Assembly (NCBI GenBank): GCA_965153355.1
Contig: OZ231126.1
Span: 66,092,001 to 66,156,000, forward strand
Source: Flaccisagitta enflata
Lineage: Eukaryota > Chaetognatha > Sagittoidea > Aphragmophora
Reading direction: 5' to 3'
Length of the DNA: 64,000 nt
The notes under the pieces were generated by a model. That model was not told the origin of the DNA and searched no databases. It saw nothing but the letters and a program-made list of their open reading frames with translations. Both the position numbers and the translations under genes were made by a program. This document shows positions 13,881-26,918 of the stretch, one piece after another (position 1 is the first letter of the stretch; each line of letters begins with the position of its first letter).

Positions 13881-14959
13881 AATAGTAAGACCACATAAAG
13901 TAGGGAGGGACACGGATGGTGGCATTTTGACAAAGATGTTCCAATTATATATTGGACACCTGGTTTATCAAATTTAATGATTTTCTGTACTATTTCAACT
14001 GTCCATTTCAATTTTTTTCAAAATTTGGAAAAACGCCGGCCATATTTTGATAAGACCTCAAATCGCGAAAAATCGCGAAAATAACACAAAATCATGATGA
14101 ACATCAAAATCAAACAAGATGGGAAAAGAGTTATCCCATCATGTTTGGGTTCTTTAGTATTGACACTAAAAGAAGAAGATGAGTTGTTTTCCTCCACCCC
14201 CCCCCCCTCCTTACTGCCACTGAAGCCTCACAGAGAGGTGAAGTTATGTGTGTGATTTTTAAGCCTGTATTGTGGTACTCTGTAGTACCTTGGTGTTACT
14301 CCGACTCATCATTGGTAGCCATCTAGTATGGTGGGAGAAGTACTGATGAATAACAAGGGATTGTGACCCCTTCATGCCATCTAGTGTGGGTAAAAAGTTC
14401 ATATGGATGGAGCAATACATGGATTTTAAATGATTGGGACCCCAAGGGGCCTCTTTAAGGTGTTCCAAGAGCTCAAAATGACTAAAAACTGGCAAATGTT
14501 AGCCTAATTTTCATCTGTTCTTTAGTACTAATATGTTACACTGACTCACAATCAGTGCCATTTGTGTGTGGTACAAAGTCCAGGTGGTTAAAAAGGGGGT
14601 AGGGAACTCTGGGGGCCCCCTTCAAGGCTCAAAATTGAAAACTACGAAGATGCCCTATCAAGCCTCCAGTCCCCAGAGCAGAGCAGAGCAGTCTTCTTTT
14701 GCCCTATGCTAAGTCAACCCTCTCAGGCCCTGGGACTGGTTACTGTTCTGTAGCACCGGAATTTTACACTGAATCATTAGTTATAACACTTATGTGCTAA
14801 AGAACACAAAAAAAAGATATTACTGATTTTAACCAATTTTAGGCCATTGTGAACCCTTGGGAGGCGTTGTATGGATCCCAAACCTCTTTAATAAAACTGT
14901 AACTCTCCACTCCCCACACAAATTGGCAAAAAATATTCAGTCAGAATAACGCTCAATTA

Positions 14960-16060
14960 CAGAATAAAAAAAAAAATAACATTCTTTGCCCACTGAGCCT
15001 TTGGGTTGCCTTGTAGGGGTCCCCTAAAGGTCCGAATCCCTCATCAAAGTCATCATACGCCTCGACTTCTACTGATGAGTCAGTGTAACACTTGAGCTCA
15101 ACAGACCAGAGAAGAAAATAGAATGTTGCTCAATTTTACCATTTTTGGGCTATCTCAAGTCCAGGGGTGCCTTGAAGAAGCCACAGAGATTGTAATCCCT
15201 GCTCACTACTTATACTTCTCCTCCCACACCAGGTGGCAATGAGGGATAAGTCAGTGTAACTCTCAAGTTCTTCAGAACAGAGATGAAATAAGTGACCCAG
15301 GGTCATGATATTGTTGTAGTTGGGTGGGCAGGGGCATACAACACCCTTACATGCCCTCTTCCACCCCATGTTCACTCACACACGCAGACAATCATAACTG
15401 CAGCATTTTCATTCTTTTCTACTTGATCATCACGGACCAATGGACGGACAGACCGACTGACAGATAGACAGACAAAGCCTCTTATAGAGTTGCGTGTCTG
15501 CAACTAAAAGAAGTGCTACAGTCTACAGAACAGAAAAAGAAAAAAAAATTTGCTCATTTTTACCATTTTTGGGCTAATTTGAACCCTTTCGGGGCTTGTG
15601 GGGAAGGGGTCCCTAGGGTCCCAAACCCCCATTATCCAACTGTTCTTCTTCCTCCACACTTAGTTGCAACAAATGAGGAGTCAGTGTTACACAAAAGTTG
15701 CAAAGAACAGGAAAAAGAAGAATATTACTCATTTTTACCATTTTTGGCCTAATTTGGGCTTGTGGGGGAGGGGTCCCTAGGGTCCCAAACCCCCATTATC
15801 CAATTGTACTTCTTCCTCCACACATAGTGGCAACAAATGATGAGTCAGTATAACACAAACGTTGCACAGAACAGGGAAAAGAAGAATCTTGCTCATTTTT
15901 ACCTTTTTTATGTCTTTTTGAGCCCTTGATGACCCTTTTAGGAGGCCTCTAAAGGTCCTAATCCCTTGTTTCCCACCTATTCTTCTCCACCACACCAATT
16001 AACAATAACTGATGAGTTAGTGCAACTCTTGAGTAATACAAAACTGAAAAAATAAGAATG
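14960..16060. repeat. internal repeats of the foldback element, about 170-200 bp each
   Basis: Units share TGATGAGTCAGTGTAAC, AGAACAG...GAAGAAAATAGAAT, TCATTTTTACCATTTTTGGG and GGGGTCCCTA. Unit anchors lie near 15073, 15251, 15679, 15841 and 16011. The 15251-15679 gap is enlarged by a HINE-like insertion. Confidence 0.8.
15300..15509 (+). mobile_element. HINE-like element inside the foldback element (copy E)
   Basis: GTTGGGTGGGCAGGGGC begins the copy, with a degenerate outer end. GGACGGACAGACCGACTGAC forms the core and the terminal hairpin GTTGCgtgtctGCAAC plus TAAAAG closes at about 15508. It interrupts an internal repeat unit, so it is younger than the host element. Confidence 0.65.
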
Positions 16061-16263
16061 TTACTCACAATGGCGATTTTTGCTATTTGTGCGATTTTCG
16101 CGATTTTCATGATTTTTGCTCATATAGTAAATGGGCCGGCGTTTTTCCAAAATTGAAGAAAATAGTTTTTTTTTGCCTGAAACCCTTCTACAAAACATTA
16201 ATTTCATCAAATTAAGTGTCCATTTCATGATTGGACAGTATGACATATCCGTGTACCTCCCTA

Positions 16264-16460
16264 CATAAAGTAAGACCATATTAAGTGAGACCGGATAAAG
16301 TTAGACCATATAAAGTGAGCCCGTATAAAGTTAGACCCTATACAGTAAGACCATGAAAAGTAAGACCATATAAAGTGAGACCCTATGCGGTAAGACCATA
16401 TGAAGAAAGACCATATAAACTAAGATCGTATAAAGAAGGACCATATAAACCAAGACCAGA
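16264..16460. repeat. 17-bp minisatellite (AGACCATATAAAGTAAG)n
   Basis: About eleven degenerate units continue from one unit left of the foldback element at 13883-13900. The foldback element therefore inserted into this array. Confidence 0.88.
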
Positions 16461-16974
16461 CGCATCTTCGGCCTATTGGGCCTTGCGTTTTACAACAAGA
16501 CATTCTAAATCATTTCCCCTGTCGGTCGATAATCATTTTCATCTGTTATTTTTTAAACTTAGCTCTTTTACTGCAATTTTGTATTTACACATGTTCAATA
16601 AATGGTCGTTTTTTCATATATATATTTATAACGAGCAAATATGCACCCCCCCCCCTTCCTTGTATTTGAAAAAGCTGATCGTGGTCGTCTGAGCCTCAGC
16701 TCTGGGATTTCTTTAAGTTTTTTTTCCTCCTCGCTCCTCGAAAGGAAGAAAAAATTCAAACGAATTTAGGTCCTCTAGATTTAATGCCGAGTTTCCTGGA
16801 GAAAGTTGACAGTTCAATTTTTTGGATATTAGACGAGGGAACTTTGAATATATTTATTCGCGGACGGCTTCACCATTTCGTTATGGTCTGCAGATGGTTT
16901 ACGTATGCGTGGGTGGAATGATTGGAGATGTCGCTCAGGAGCGATAGGACGATTGTAGGATAGGGTGTAGTAAT
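16461..16974. other. unassigned sequence
   Basis: No gene. Ordinary unique sequence as far as I can see, with a C-rich run near 16646. Confidence 0.45.
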
Positions 16975-16975
16975 G

Positions 16976-17396
16976 TAACAAGGCCGGATACAGTGTACAC
17001 ATGTGGTGTACACACGGCTACCCAAGACGCGTGCGGGTGGGCAGGGATAAAAAAGTTAAACCATGCATTTGGGCAGAAGCAGCAATGCAAAAACCGCCCA
17101 AATACGTCGCTTAAGTGAACAAGGCCGGATACACGGCTACCACAGTCGCGTGCGGGTGGGCAGGGGCTATATTTGTGGTCACCTCATCATTTGGACAGGA
17201 GCAGTGGGGCCAAAGACCGCAAAAACTAAAAAAAAGTAAAGTGTGATGGATGGATGGACGGACCAATGGACCGACAATGCGGGGTGTAGAGTCGCGTAGC
17301 ACGCGACTAAAAATGTTAAGTTTGACGAACAAACCGATGGACGGATGGACGGACAGACAAATAAAGCGAGCTGTAGTGCCGCGTGCACGCGACTAA
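16976..17396 (+). mobile_element. nested pair of HINE-like elements (copies F and G)
   Basis: Outer copy F starts AACAAGGCCGGATACAGTG (16978) and includes GCGTGCGGGTGGGCAGGG. Inner copy G starts AACAAGGCCGGATACACGGC (17118) and ends in the hairpin GTCGCGTAGCACGCGAC with CTAAAAA (about 17314). The sequence after it carries a second GGAC-rich core and a second terminal hairpin (GCGTGCACGCGACTAAAAA, about 17395), read as the remainder of F. Nesting is inference from the order of ends. Confidence 0.65.
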
Positions 17397-17520
17397 AAAT
17401 GCAGAAAATGTGGGTGACAGGATGCAGGAAATTTATGATGGTGGTTGTAAAATGTATCGAGCATGTTATTAATATTGGTAAGTCAGGTTCATGAGTTCGG
17501 ACAAGCATGAACACCAAGAC

Positions 17521-17776
17521 TTTTTAGTCGCGTGCTACGCGACTCTACACCCCGCTTTGTCGGTCCGTCCGTCGGTCCGTCCGTCGGTCCGTCCGTCGGT
17601 CCATCCGTCGGTCCGTCAGTCCGTCAGTCCGTTAGTCCGTCAGTCCGTCACTCTTTACTTTTTTGGGGTTTTGGCGGTTTTTGGCTTTACTGCTCCTGCC
17701 CAAATGATCTGGTGACCTCAATTACGGCCCCTGCCCACCCGCACGCGACTGGGGTAGCCGTGTATCCGGCCTTGTT
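17521..17776 (-). mobile_element. HINE-like element (copy H)
   Basis: Full-length, about 255 bp. The hairpin GTCGCGtgcTACGCGAC is followed by CTCTACACCCCGCTTTGTC, a long (GGTCCGTCC)n core, the body with CTGCTCCTGCCCAAATG, then CACGCGACTGGGGTAGCCG and GGCCTTGTT. Confidence 0.85.
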
Positions 17777-17779
17777 ATT

Positions 17780-18049
17780 GTAACAAGCCCGACCGGGCGA
17801 AGATGCGTCCTGACTGTGTCCTTGCGCGTATTGACTATGGCGATAGACATGTCAGATACATGGAAGGACAGATATCTCGCTCAAAACCTGTTTGTCGATC
17901 GATGGATTTAGTGTAGGATCTCTCTGTAACCAGAAACAGCCGGGAAACGCAGTTTTGCACAAGCGTAACGGACATACCGACCGACGGACGGACCGACGGA
18001 CGGACAAACCCTCTTATAGAGATGCGTTCCTGACGGACGCATCTAAAAA
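17780..18049 (+). mobile_element. HINE-like element, AGATGCG variant (copy I)
   Basis: Starts GTAACAAGCCCGACCGGGCG three bases after copy H ends, in the opposite direction. The subterminal word AGATGCGTCC is complemented by GGACGCATCT in the terminal hairpin at about 18023-18045. The core is (GACCGACG)n. Confidence 0.75.
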
Positions 18050-18136
18050 CGGTATATAACGAGATTACACAGCTTTTAGATGGAACTGTTGCAAAAAGAA
18101 CCTGTATTACTGCAAAGCTATTCATAGTATAAGTTT

Positions 18137-18347
18137 TTTTAGTCGCGTGCTACGCGACTCTACACCCCGCTTTGTCGGTCCGTTGGTCCGTTGGTCTGTC
18201 CGTCAGTCCGTCCGTCGGTCACACTTTACTTTTTCGGCGTTTATGGGGTTTTTGGCTATACTGCTCCTGCCCAAATGCTCAACTGACCTCAAATATGGCC
18301 CCTGCCCACCCTCACGCGACTGGGGTAGCCGTGTATCCGGCCTTGTT
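18137..18347 (-). mobile_element. HINE-like element (copy J)
   Basis: Hairpin GTCGCGtgcTACGCGAC, GGTCCGTTGG core, body CTGCTCCTGCCCAAATGC, then CTCACGCGACTGGGGTAGCC and GGCCTTGTT. About 210 bp and very similar to copy H. Confidence 0.85.
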
Positions 18348-19357
18348 TCTTTTTTCCCCCAATAGATAATTTGATTAAGTTTTGCTACAAGTAAAAAATG
18401 TCCCACTGACTAAAAAATCTAAGCTTCCTACTTAGAACAAATTGATATTGGATGTTTCACATTGAAAGATTTTTTTCCCCGATGACTTTTACTTTATATT
18501 ATGTCATATAGTTGTTATTTCTAAAAAAATTGAAACAAAATGCTGGGGTTGGTCTTGAAAATGAGAGAATTTAATGTTCATTACGATGTAAGTAAAAAAT
18601 GCTCCCACTAATTTCAATTTAAAGCAATTTTTGGACAATTTTCAAAAAATTTTTCTCAAATTTGAACGTTTTTGCAGTGTTTTGGGTTCTAAATCAGTCA
18701 TTACATCAAAAGTCATTGCATCAAAAAAATCAAATCTTTTTGTGTTTTCATCAAACTTTCATTAATTTCTAATAACCAACACTGTAGGACCAGTCTCATT
18801 GAAACAGAGAAGCACTGATACTATTTCAACTTTATTTTTCTCATGAAATAAGACAATCTTTTTGCTGAAATTGACTAATTTTTAACATGAAATTTATGCA
18901 GATGTTTTAACATTGAGGCTTTAGTTCTTTTTTTGTAACAAAACTAAATCAAATTATCTACCACAGAGAAAAAAAATCAAGTGGTTATCTTAAGTAGTTT
19001 ATGAAAGTTTAGTTATGATAGTTTAGTTATGATAGTTTAGGATAGATGTGAGGGGTGCGCATTAAACACCAGTAAGAGCTCCCAAGGCTCTTGTCCTTAT
19101 TTTTTTTTGTTTTATTTTGATGTAATGTTGTCATGAGTAACATAGGTTCTTTTCTTGACAGTCCGATCTAAAAACGGTGTATATAACTTGAGTGACAAAA
19201 GCTGCTTGAGTCTCGCTGCAGTGAGATTGTGATAAACATTCCGAACAACGTCATTAATCATTTCTTTCGTCGACGCAAAGCCGAAGAAAGACAGAAAGGG
19301 AGGAAGGCAGGAAATAAGGCAGGAAGGAAGGAATGAAGGAAGGGAGAAAAGAAGGCA
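18348..19357. other. unassigned AT-rich sequence
   Basis: About 1 kb with no supported gene. A short triple direct repeat AGTTTAGTTATGATAGTTTA lies near 19009-19040. GGTGTATATAACTTGAGTG at about 19175 resembles the end of the MITE at 8099. Confidence 0.5.
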
Positions 19358-19660
19358 GGAAGGAAGGAAGGAAGGAAGGAAGGAAGGAAGGAAGGAAGGA
19401 AGGAAGGAAGGAAGGAAGGAAGAAAAAAAGAAAAAAAGAAAAAAAGGAAAAAAAAACGTAAAAAAGAAAGAAAAAGAAAAAAAAAAGAAAAAAAAAGAAA
19501 AAAAAAAAAAAAAAAAAAAAAAGATAAAAAGAAAAAAAGAAAAAAGAATAAAAGAGGAGAAAGGAAGAAGAGACAGAGTAAGAGAAGAAGAAGATAAGAA
19601 GAAAAAGAGAAAAAAGAAAAAAGAAAAAAGAAAGAAGAAGAGAAAGAGAGGAATGAAAGA
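19300..19660. repeat. (GGAA)n and A-rich purine tract
   Basis: GGAA repeats (about 19340-19420) are followed by about 230 bp of A-rich AAAAAG sequence. Open frames of F/S/L on the minus strand are artefacts. Confidence 0.93.
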
Positions 19661-19939
19661 AATCATGAAGGGAGAGAAAGAAAGAAAAAAAGAATCAGAG
19701 CACGATAGAAGACAGGAAGAGAGAAATTGCGCCCATTTTTGTCACTCCGCATGTCACTATTCGTATGGGATTCTCAACATATCAAAACCAAATTTGTTTG
19801 CAGTCAGCAAGGCTGATGCGACAACAACATCAAAAACAGCGACGACAAAACCAGCAATAATAATGACAGCAACAACATCAAAAACAGCAACAACATCAAA
19901 AATAGCAACAACAAAACCAGCAATGATAATGACAGCAAC

Positions 19940-20116
<177 letters not shown>

Positions 20117-20282
20117 CAAAACAAACGTGAAAGGAAATGTGGGAGGACGTGAACGCCAACAGCGGCGGCAGATTGTTGCCGTGAGAAATTTCGTCTCGAA
20201 TCCAAGTTTAAGTTTCTTCTTAATCTTCGTCACGTGACCCTTTGACGCCTCTACGCAACAACAGCGGCTTTTTATTCTCCGT

Positions 20283-20680
<398 letters not shown>

Positions 20681-21584
20681 CCTTCCTTTCTTCCTTCTCC
20701 TCCTGTCCTTACTGCTTACTGTCTTACAAAGTCTCACTAAGACCCTCAGGTTAATGTCGGGCAGTTCTAGTTGGCACTGTTTCGTTCGCATTCTTTTCTC
20801 TTTCTCTTTCTCTCCATCTTGTTTTGGTTATTTTTATCTTCTCTTTTCTTTTTGCCACCTTCCTTCACACGGTAAAGATACGCACTATTTCTCCTACCAT
20901 CTTTGGCATCTTGAAACTACTTTCACTACTCTTGCATTCCCCTTTCTTATAATCAGTGTCTCTCCATTTGACTTTTAACTAGTTCCGCGTATCTGAGCCA
21001 GGTTTCCCGCACATCTTCTTATGAATTATTACTCATCGCTACTTCATTCTCCGTCTGTTATTACTCTAACTTCCCGCTTTATCTCCCTAGCACTCTTACA
21101 TCGCCTCTCTCCTGTCATCGCTCCCTCTTGTGTGCTTGGTTCCATAACTCCCATCTCGCTCATCTCCTCACTAGTTGTTCATCCCCTTCCTGTCATCAAC
21201 GCTTCGCCTACAGTCAATGGACAAAACATAATGGGTATATATATATCATACCGTTGACTTTGATCCAACTTAATGTTCATAAACAAAATATTGTTTGCAA
21301 TAAATGGTTGCTCTAATTTTGTAAGATTACAGCCCGCTGTAATTTCAACCACCAGTTGTTGCATGCAAGATTTTGTTAATCTTCAACACGTTGGATCAAG
21401 GCTAATGATATGATATATGTACCTATTATGTATTGTCCACCGACTGTCTACCTACTTGGTTCCGCATTTTCCCGGGACGCTTTGTTGGTTTCTTCTATTC
21501 CTTTTTTTTCTTACTCATACATCCCCTTCCTACCATTGCTGCCTCTTCTAACTGGTTCCGTTCCCCTAGCAGTGGGCGCTTTTT
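20681..21584. other. unassigned pyrimidine-rich sequence
   Basis: C/T-rich on the plus strand, with no start, splice or domain signal that would support a gene. Confidence 0.5.
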
Positions 21585-22100
21585 GGGCAGCGGCACCAAA
21601 GGGCCGATGTCCTGTAGGACACAGGGGGGAATTTCGAGACGTCCGTCCTTCCGTCCCTCCGTCCGTCCTTCCGTCCGTCCGTCCCCCCCCCCTTGGCCAT
21701 CGGGGGCCTAAATTTTGCTCTCTCAGGCCTGATTTTGACCCTTTGAGCCATCAGAATAAGCTGAATAGCCCTTTCAGACCTCAATTTAGCCCTTGAGACC
21801 TTACATCAGCTCTCCAGACCTCATATCTGCCCTCCAGACCTCAAATTAGCTCTCCATACTACCCTCAAACCTCAAATCTACTCTTCAGAACCCTCCAGAC
21901 TTCAAAACCGCCTTCATGACCTCTATCCATCTTCTCAAACCTAATATACCTCAGGACGTCTCGAAATTCCCCCCTGTGTCCTACAGGACATTGGCCCTTT
22001 GGGGCCGCTGCCCTGCTCTCTCTCCACTACTTCACTTGATCACTCCAAGCAGGGCATCGGGTACCGCTGACCATGTGCGATCCTTGGATGACTAGTTTCA
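21585..22100 (-). mobile_element. TIR-minisatellite element (copy 2c)
   Basis: The left arm GGGCAGCGGCACCAAAGGGC runs to AATTTCGAGACGTCC. The right arm is GACGTCTCGAAATTCCCC to TTGGGGCCGCTGCCC, then the CAAGCAGGGCATCGGGTACC flank and the ATCCTTGGATGACTAGT end. The core is a 20-25-bp repeat (CCTCAAATTAGCTCTCCAGA). The arms pair with each other over GACGTC-TCGAAATTCCCC better than with other copies. Confidence 0.78.
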
Positions 22101-22126
22101 TATGTTCTATTCTTTCTTACTTATTA

Positions 22127-22435
22127 GAATGGCTCAATTTGGGCATTCGAAAGAAACATCATTTCCAAGCACATTTCATGTTCCAATTGCATAATGAGAG
22201 CCCAATCTATTTGGAAAACCGATTTAGACTGGATCTAGGCATCTCGTAAAAAAAGCAGTCCTTGTATAGAAAACATGAGAGAGAAAATTTGTTCAATAGT
22301 TATTCTATACAACTAAGGCATTGACTACGGAATGCCTAGATCAAGTTTGAATAAATTTTCCAATGAGATAGGGCTCTAATTATGCAAATGGAACAAGAAA
22401 AGTGCTTCATTGTTACGCCCAAGTTGAGCCCACTC
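22127..22435. mobile_element. foldback MITE on a TA target
   Basis: The ends are inverted and flanked by TA: GAATGGCTCAATTTGGGC on the left, GCCCAAGTTGAGCCCACTC on the right. The arms continue with TGTTCCAATTGCATAATGAG on one side and ATTATGCAAATGGAACAAG on the other. Most of the 309 bp can fold back. Probably Tc1/mariner-type; no coding capacity. Confidence 0.72.
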
Positions 22436-22608
22436 TATTACTCATTCCCCCCCCCCCTCCTATCATCGCCGCCTTTTCTACCTGTGGTTGCATATCCCCA
22501 TGCGTCTTGTCCATCTTTAGTTCGCTTACCGCGCTTGAGTGTCTTTTTCGGTATGTTTATGCCTGCAAGTAATTTTGTTTATCATTTTTTCTCTACTCCT
22601 TCTCTCTG

Positions 22609-23532
<924 letters not shown>

Positions 23533-23640
23533 CCTTGAGGACAGAAAAAATAGCGAATCTGAAAATGAAGCATTAAGAGTCACCATCTTTCAAAGTTGAT
23601 GCCCCTTTTCAGATTCGCCATTTTTTATGTCCCCAAATAA
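23533..23640. mobile_element. short hairpin MITE
   Basis: GAGGACAGAAAAAATAGCG and AATCTGAAAATG on the left are inverted on the right as TTTTCAGATTCGCC and ATTTTTTATGTCCCC. The hairpin is about 100 bp. Confidence 0.6.
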
Positions 23641-24059
23641 GTTGCGTGCGGGTTGATAGGCACTGAAAACAACATTTGCCTAAGTTATAAGTATATGGAT
23701 CCGACCTACGGACTAGCCGAAGGCCAAACCGCCTAGATTTGTTATTTGTATGATTTCATTTGTAGAAATTTATCCATATTTTTTCAATAAGGATAAATTC
23801 AGCTCAGTTTACGAAAATACCCCGGCAATATCCTGTTGTTCTACAGTGTGTACAATAAAAGTTTCTATCAAACAGGTCACAAAACAGACTAAAGATAAAA
23901 CTATTTCGCTACTGGTCACCTACATACTACAAATGCGAGATATTGAGGGAAGGGGAGCGCAAATCGATGCTATCAAAAACCCGGAAAAAAGGCAGGAAGA
24001 AGTAGATCAAAACTAAATTTTCGGAACATTTTCAAATTTGTTTCTGTTTGAAGCCGCCT

Positions 24060-24118
<59 letters not shown>

Positions 24119-24340
24119 ATTTAGCGGAATCTGTACTCTCCGGAGAGAACAACTCAACCCTTTTCGCCAACTCCCAAAAAATTACCACTAAAAAAAAAAG
24201 AGAGAAAATAAAAAGATTTTCGAGGGTAAAATCTAAAACGCCGATCTCGCGCTGAGCGATCAGAAAACCTTCCAGCCAGCGGAGCCCCTGAAAATGCTAA
24301 GTCCGTGAGCGATCAGAAAATCACCCAGTCAGTGGAAGAA
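23641..24340. other. unassigned sequence with a GA tract
   Basis: A GA dinucleotide tract lies at 24059-24116. Two short direct copies of GAGCGATCAGAAAA lie near 24255 and 24307. No gene was supported. Confidence 0.5.
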
Positions 24341-24529
24341 CATTTTCTGTTAGTCTCATGAACATTTTTCTGGCGTCTCTTTATCCTTTAATGATGGAAG
24401 GTCGTTTTCTGTTAGTCTCTGATCCTAGATTTTCGATGTGTCTCATAGCTGGTATACTATATCAATGGGTCGAGTCTAACAGCTTAGACAGCTATCAGCT
24501 GTCGGGGAGAAGAACAGAAAATGTAAGTA

Positions 24530-24704
24530 CAGTTGAACCCCGCAATAATGGTTGTCAAGGGACCACCAAATTTTATCTGATGAAAGCGGATTTCTGTTAT
24601 TGCCAATACAAGAATTTAAAAGAAATGATATGAAAAGACTAAGATTCTATGTCTATTATACATAGATTTCCTTACTCTGGGTCTAGTGTAGCTGGGTGTA
24701 ACTG
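24530..24704 (+). mobile_element. pogo-like MITE (copy 4b)
   Basis: CAGTTGAACCCCGCAATAAT opens the copy and GCTGGGTGTAACTG closes it; TA flanks both ends. 175 bp. It sits in the diverged left edge of the satellite array. Confidence 0.72.
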
Positions 24705-26729
24705 TATAGGAACAGCGATACTTATTTACATACTGAGACAAAAAAAGTTCAGTTTAGAGACAGACAGAAGAGTAACAGAGATACATATAAGAGACAAAAA
24801 GAAAATTTGAGTATAGAGACAAGCAAAAAATGGTTATTTGTTTCAGTTTTCTATCTGTCTCTAAATCAGTTTTTTTTTTTCTGTTTGTATCTTAATAAGA
24901 AAAAACAAATTAGTTAGAGGCTTGCCATCTGACAGCTGAGAGCTGAAAAATATGGATTCAAAGGAGAGAAAAGAGAGAAATTAATAAGAGACTAACAGAT
25001 AATGGGTTTAAAGACAAGAAATTGATTTTTTTAGCGGCTATGACCTGAGTTTGACAGCATTGACAGCTGACTGGGAAAGAGAAAAATTCACAGACTAACA
25101 GAAAATATTGAAATTACAGAAAATACAGACTAACAGAAAATACTGAAAATACAGAAAATTTGGGTTTAAAGACAAGAAATGGATTTTTCTAGCAGCTTTG
25201 ACCTGAGTTTGACAGCATTGACAGCTGACTCGAAAATTGACTTACTAACTAACAGAAAATAGCGGTTTAGAGACAATCAAAAAATTTTCATCCATTTAAG
25301 AGTTGGATTTTAAAGATATGACTTTTCACTGATTATCTTTTTGTCCCCCTTGAATTCCTTGCATGCAGGTGGGCTGGAGAAGGTCACTAAGGCATTTTAG
25401 AAGGAGCAGTGAGCTTAGAATTTACCAAGTGCAAGGGAAGTCACATACATCATTCTTGGCCCAAATCAGCAATTGAGCCACAATACAAATGTAGTGGTGA
25501 GCATAGTGTCAACAGTTGGCTGTTTAAGCTGTCAGAACCATGGACCCTTATACAGACCAAGAGCAAGAGAACTCACTGCCTGGGCAGCTGAGGGCAGATG
25601 GAGAACCAGACAGAAAGTCAAAGAGGTCACATGGAAAATAAAAGTTTAGAGACAAGCAGAAACTGATTATTCATTTCAGTTTTTCAGTTTGTCTCCTAGT
25701 CTTAATTTTCTGTTTGTCTCTTAACTTAAAAAACCAATGGGTCTGAATAGGCCACCAAAGTTGCATGAAGGTGGGCGTGAGCAGTGATGAAACAGAAAAT
25801 GATTATTCATTTCAGTTTTCTGTTTGTCTCTGAGCCTAGATTTTTTGTTTGTCTCTTGATAAAAAGACTAATGCCAATAAGTCTGACAGCCTGGGCAGCT
25901 GAGGGCAGATGGAGAACCAGACAGAAAGTCAAAGAGGTAATTATGAGAGACAAATGGAAAATTAAAGTTTAGAGGCAAGCAGAAAATTATTATTAATTTC
26001 AGTTTTCAGTTTGTCTCTTTATCTTAATTTTCTGTTTGTCTCTTAACTTAATAAAACAAAGGGTCTGAATGGGCCTCCTAAGTTGCATGAAGGTGGGCTC
26101 GAGCAGTGATGGAACAGGAAATGAATATTCATTTCAGTTTTCTGTTTGTCTCTGGGCCTGGATTTTTTGTTTGACTCTTGATATAAAGACAAATGCCAAT
26201 AAGTCTGACAGTCTGGGCAGCTGAGGGCGGATGGAGAACCAAACAGAAAGTAAAAGAGGTAATTATGAGAAACAAATGGAAAACTAAAGTGTAGAGACAA
26301 GCGGAAAATGATTATTCATCTCAGTTTTCAGTTAGTATCCTAATCTTAATTTTCTGTTTGTCTCTTAACTTAAAAAAACAATGGGTCTGAATGGGACACC
26401 AAAGTTGCATGAAAGTGGGCTTGAGCAGTGATGGAGAAGGTCACTAGGGCCTTTTACAAGGAGTAGTGAGCTTAGAATTGACCAAGTGCAAGGGAAGTCA
26501 CATATATCATTCTTGGCCCAAATCAGCAATTGAGCCACAATACAAATGTAGTAGTGAGCATAGTGTCAACAGTCGGCTGTTAAAGCTGTCATAACCATGG
26601 ACCCTTATACTGACCAAGAGCAAGAGAACTCACCGAAATGATTCTTAGCCCAAATTAGCTATTGAGCCACCCTGCAAATCTTATGAGAGCATGGTGTGTA
26701 TTCTACAGAAGGGGAAACTGGTGAAAAGA

Positions 26730-26918
26730 GGGGCTAGCGGGGTTAACTCACATGTTAAGCCTTTTTTGTCTTCACCCCAGATCAACACCTCAAATTCACC
26801 AAAAGCCCCTTATAATATACTTATATATATACATAGGACTTCCATAGATCAAATCAGAGATCCTCTTGGGATAGTAAGTTAAGTTGGTTTACCACATGTT
26901 TTAACCCCGCTAGCCCCT
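26730..26918. mobile_element. 189-bp TIR element amplified with the satellite (first of six copies)
   Basis: The left TIR GGGGCTAGCGGGGTTAAC is inverted on the right as GTTTTAACCCCGCTAGCCCC; TIR about 32 bp. Equivalent copies start near 28640, 29596, 30545, 31502 and 32460, always at the same place in the 955-bp unit. The shorter 480-515-bp units around 27.0-28.4 kb lack it. It therefore inserted once and was copied by unit amplification, not by six transpositions. Confidence 0.8.

Larger units (their letters stand above)
13901..16263. mobile_element. 2.36-kb foldback element with 7-bp target duplication
   Basis: Both ends read TAGGGAGG(G/T)ACACGGAT inward in inverted orientation. The homologous arms extend about 200 bp, with AAAAACGCCGGCC on the left and GGCCGGCGTTTTT on the right. 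CATAAAG flanks both ends (13894-13900 and 16264-16270). Inside are roughly 170-200-bp repeats carrying GATGAGTCAGTGTAAC. They are inverted in the left part (about 14260-14560) and direct in the right part (about 14990-16030). The (T)AGGG end and 7-8-bp duplication fit a hAT-like non-autonomous element; that placement is inference. Confidence 0.75.
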
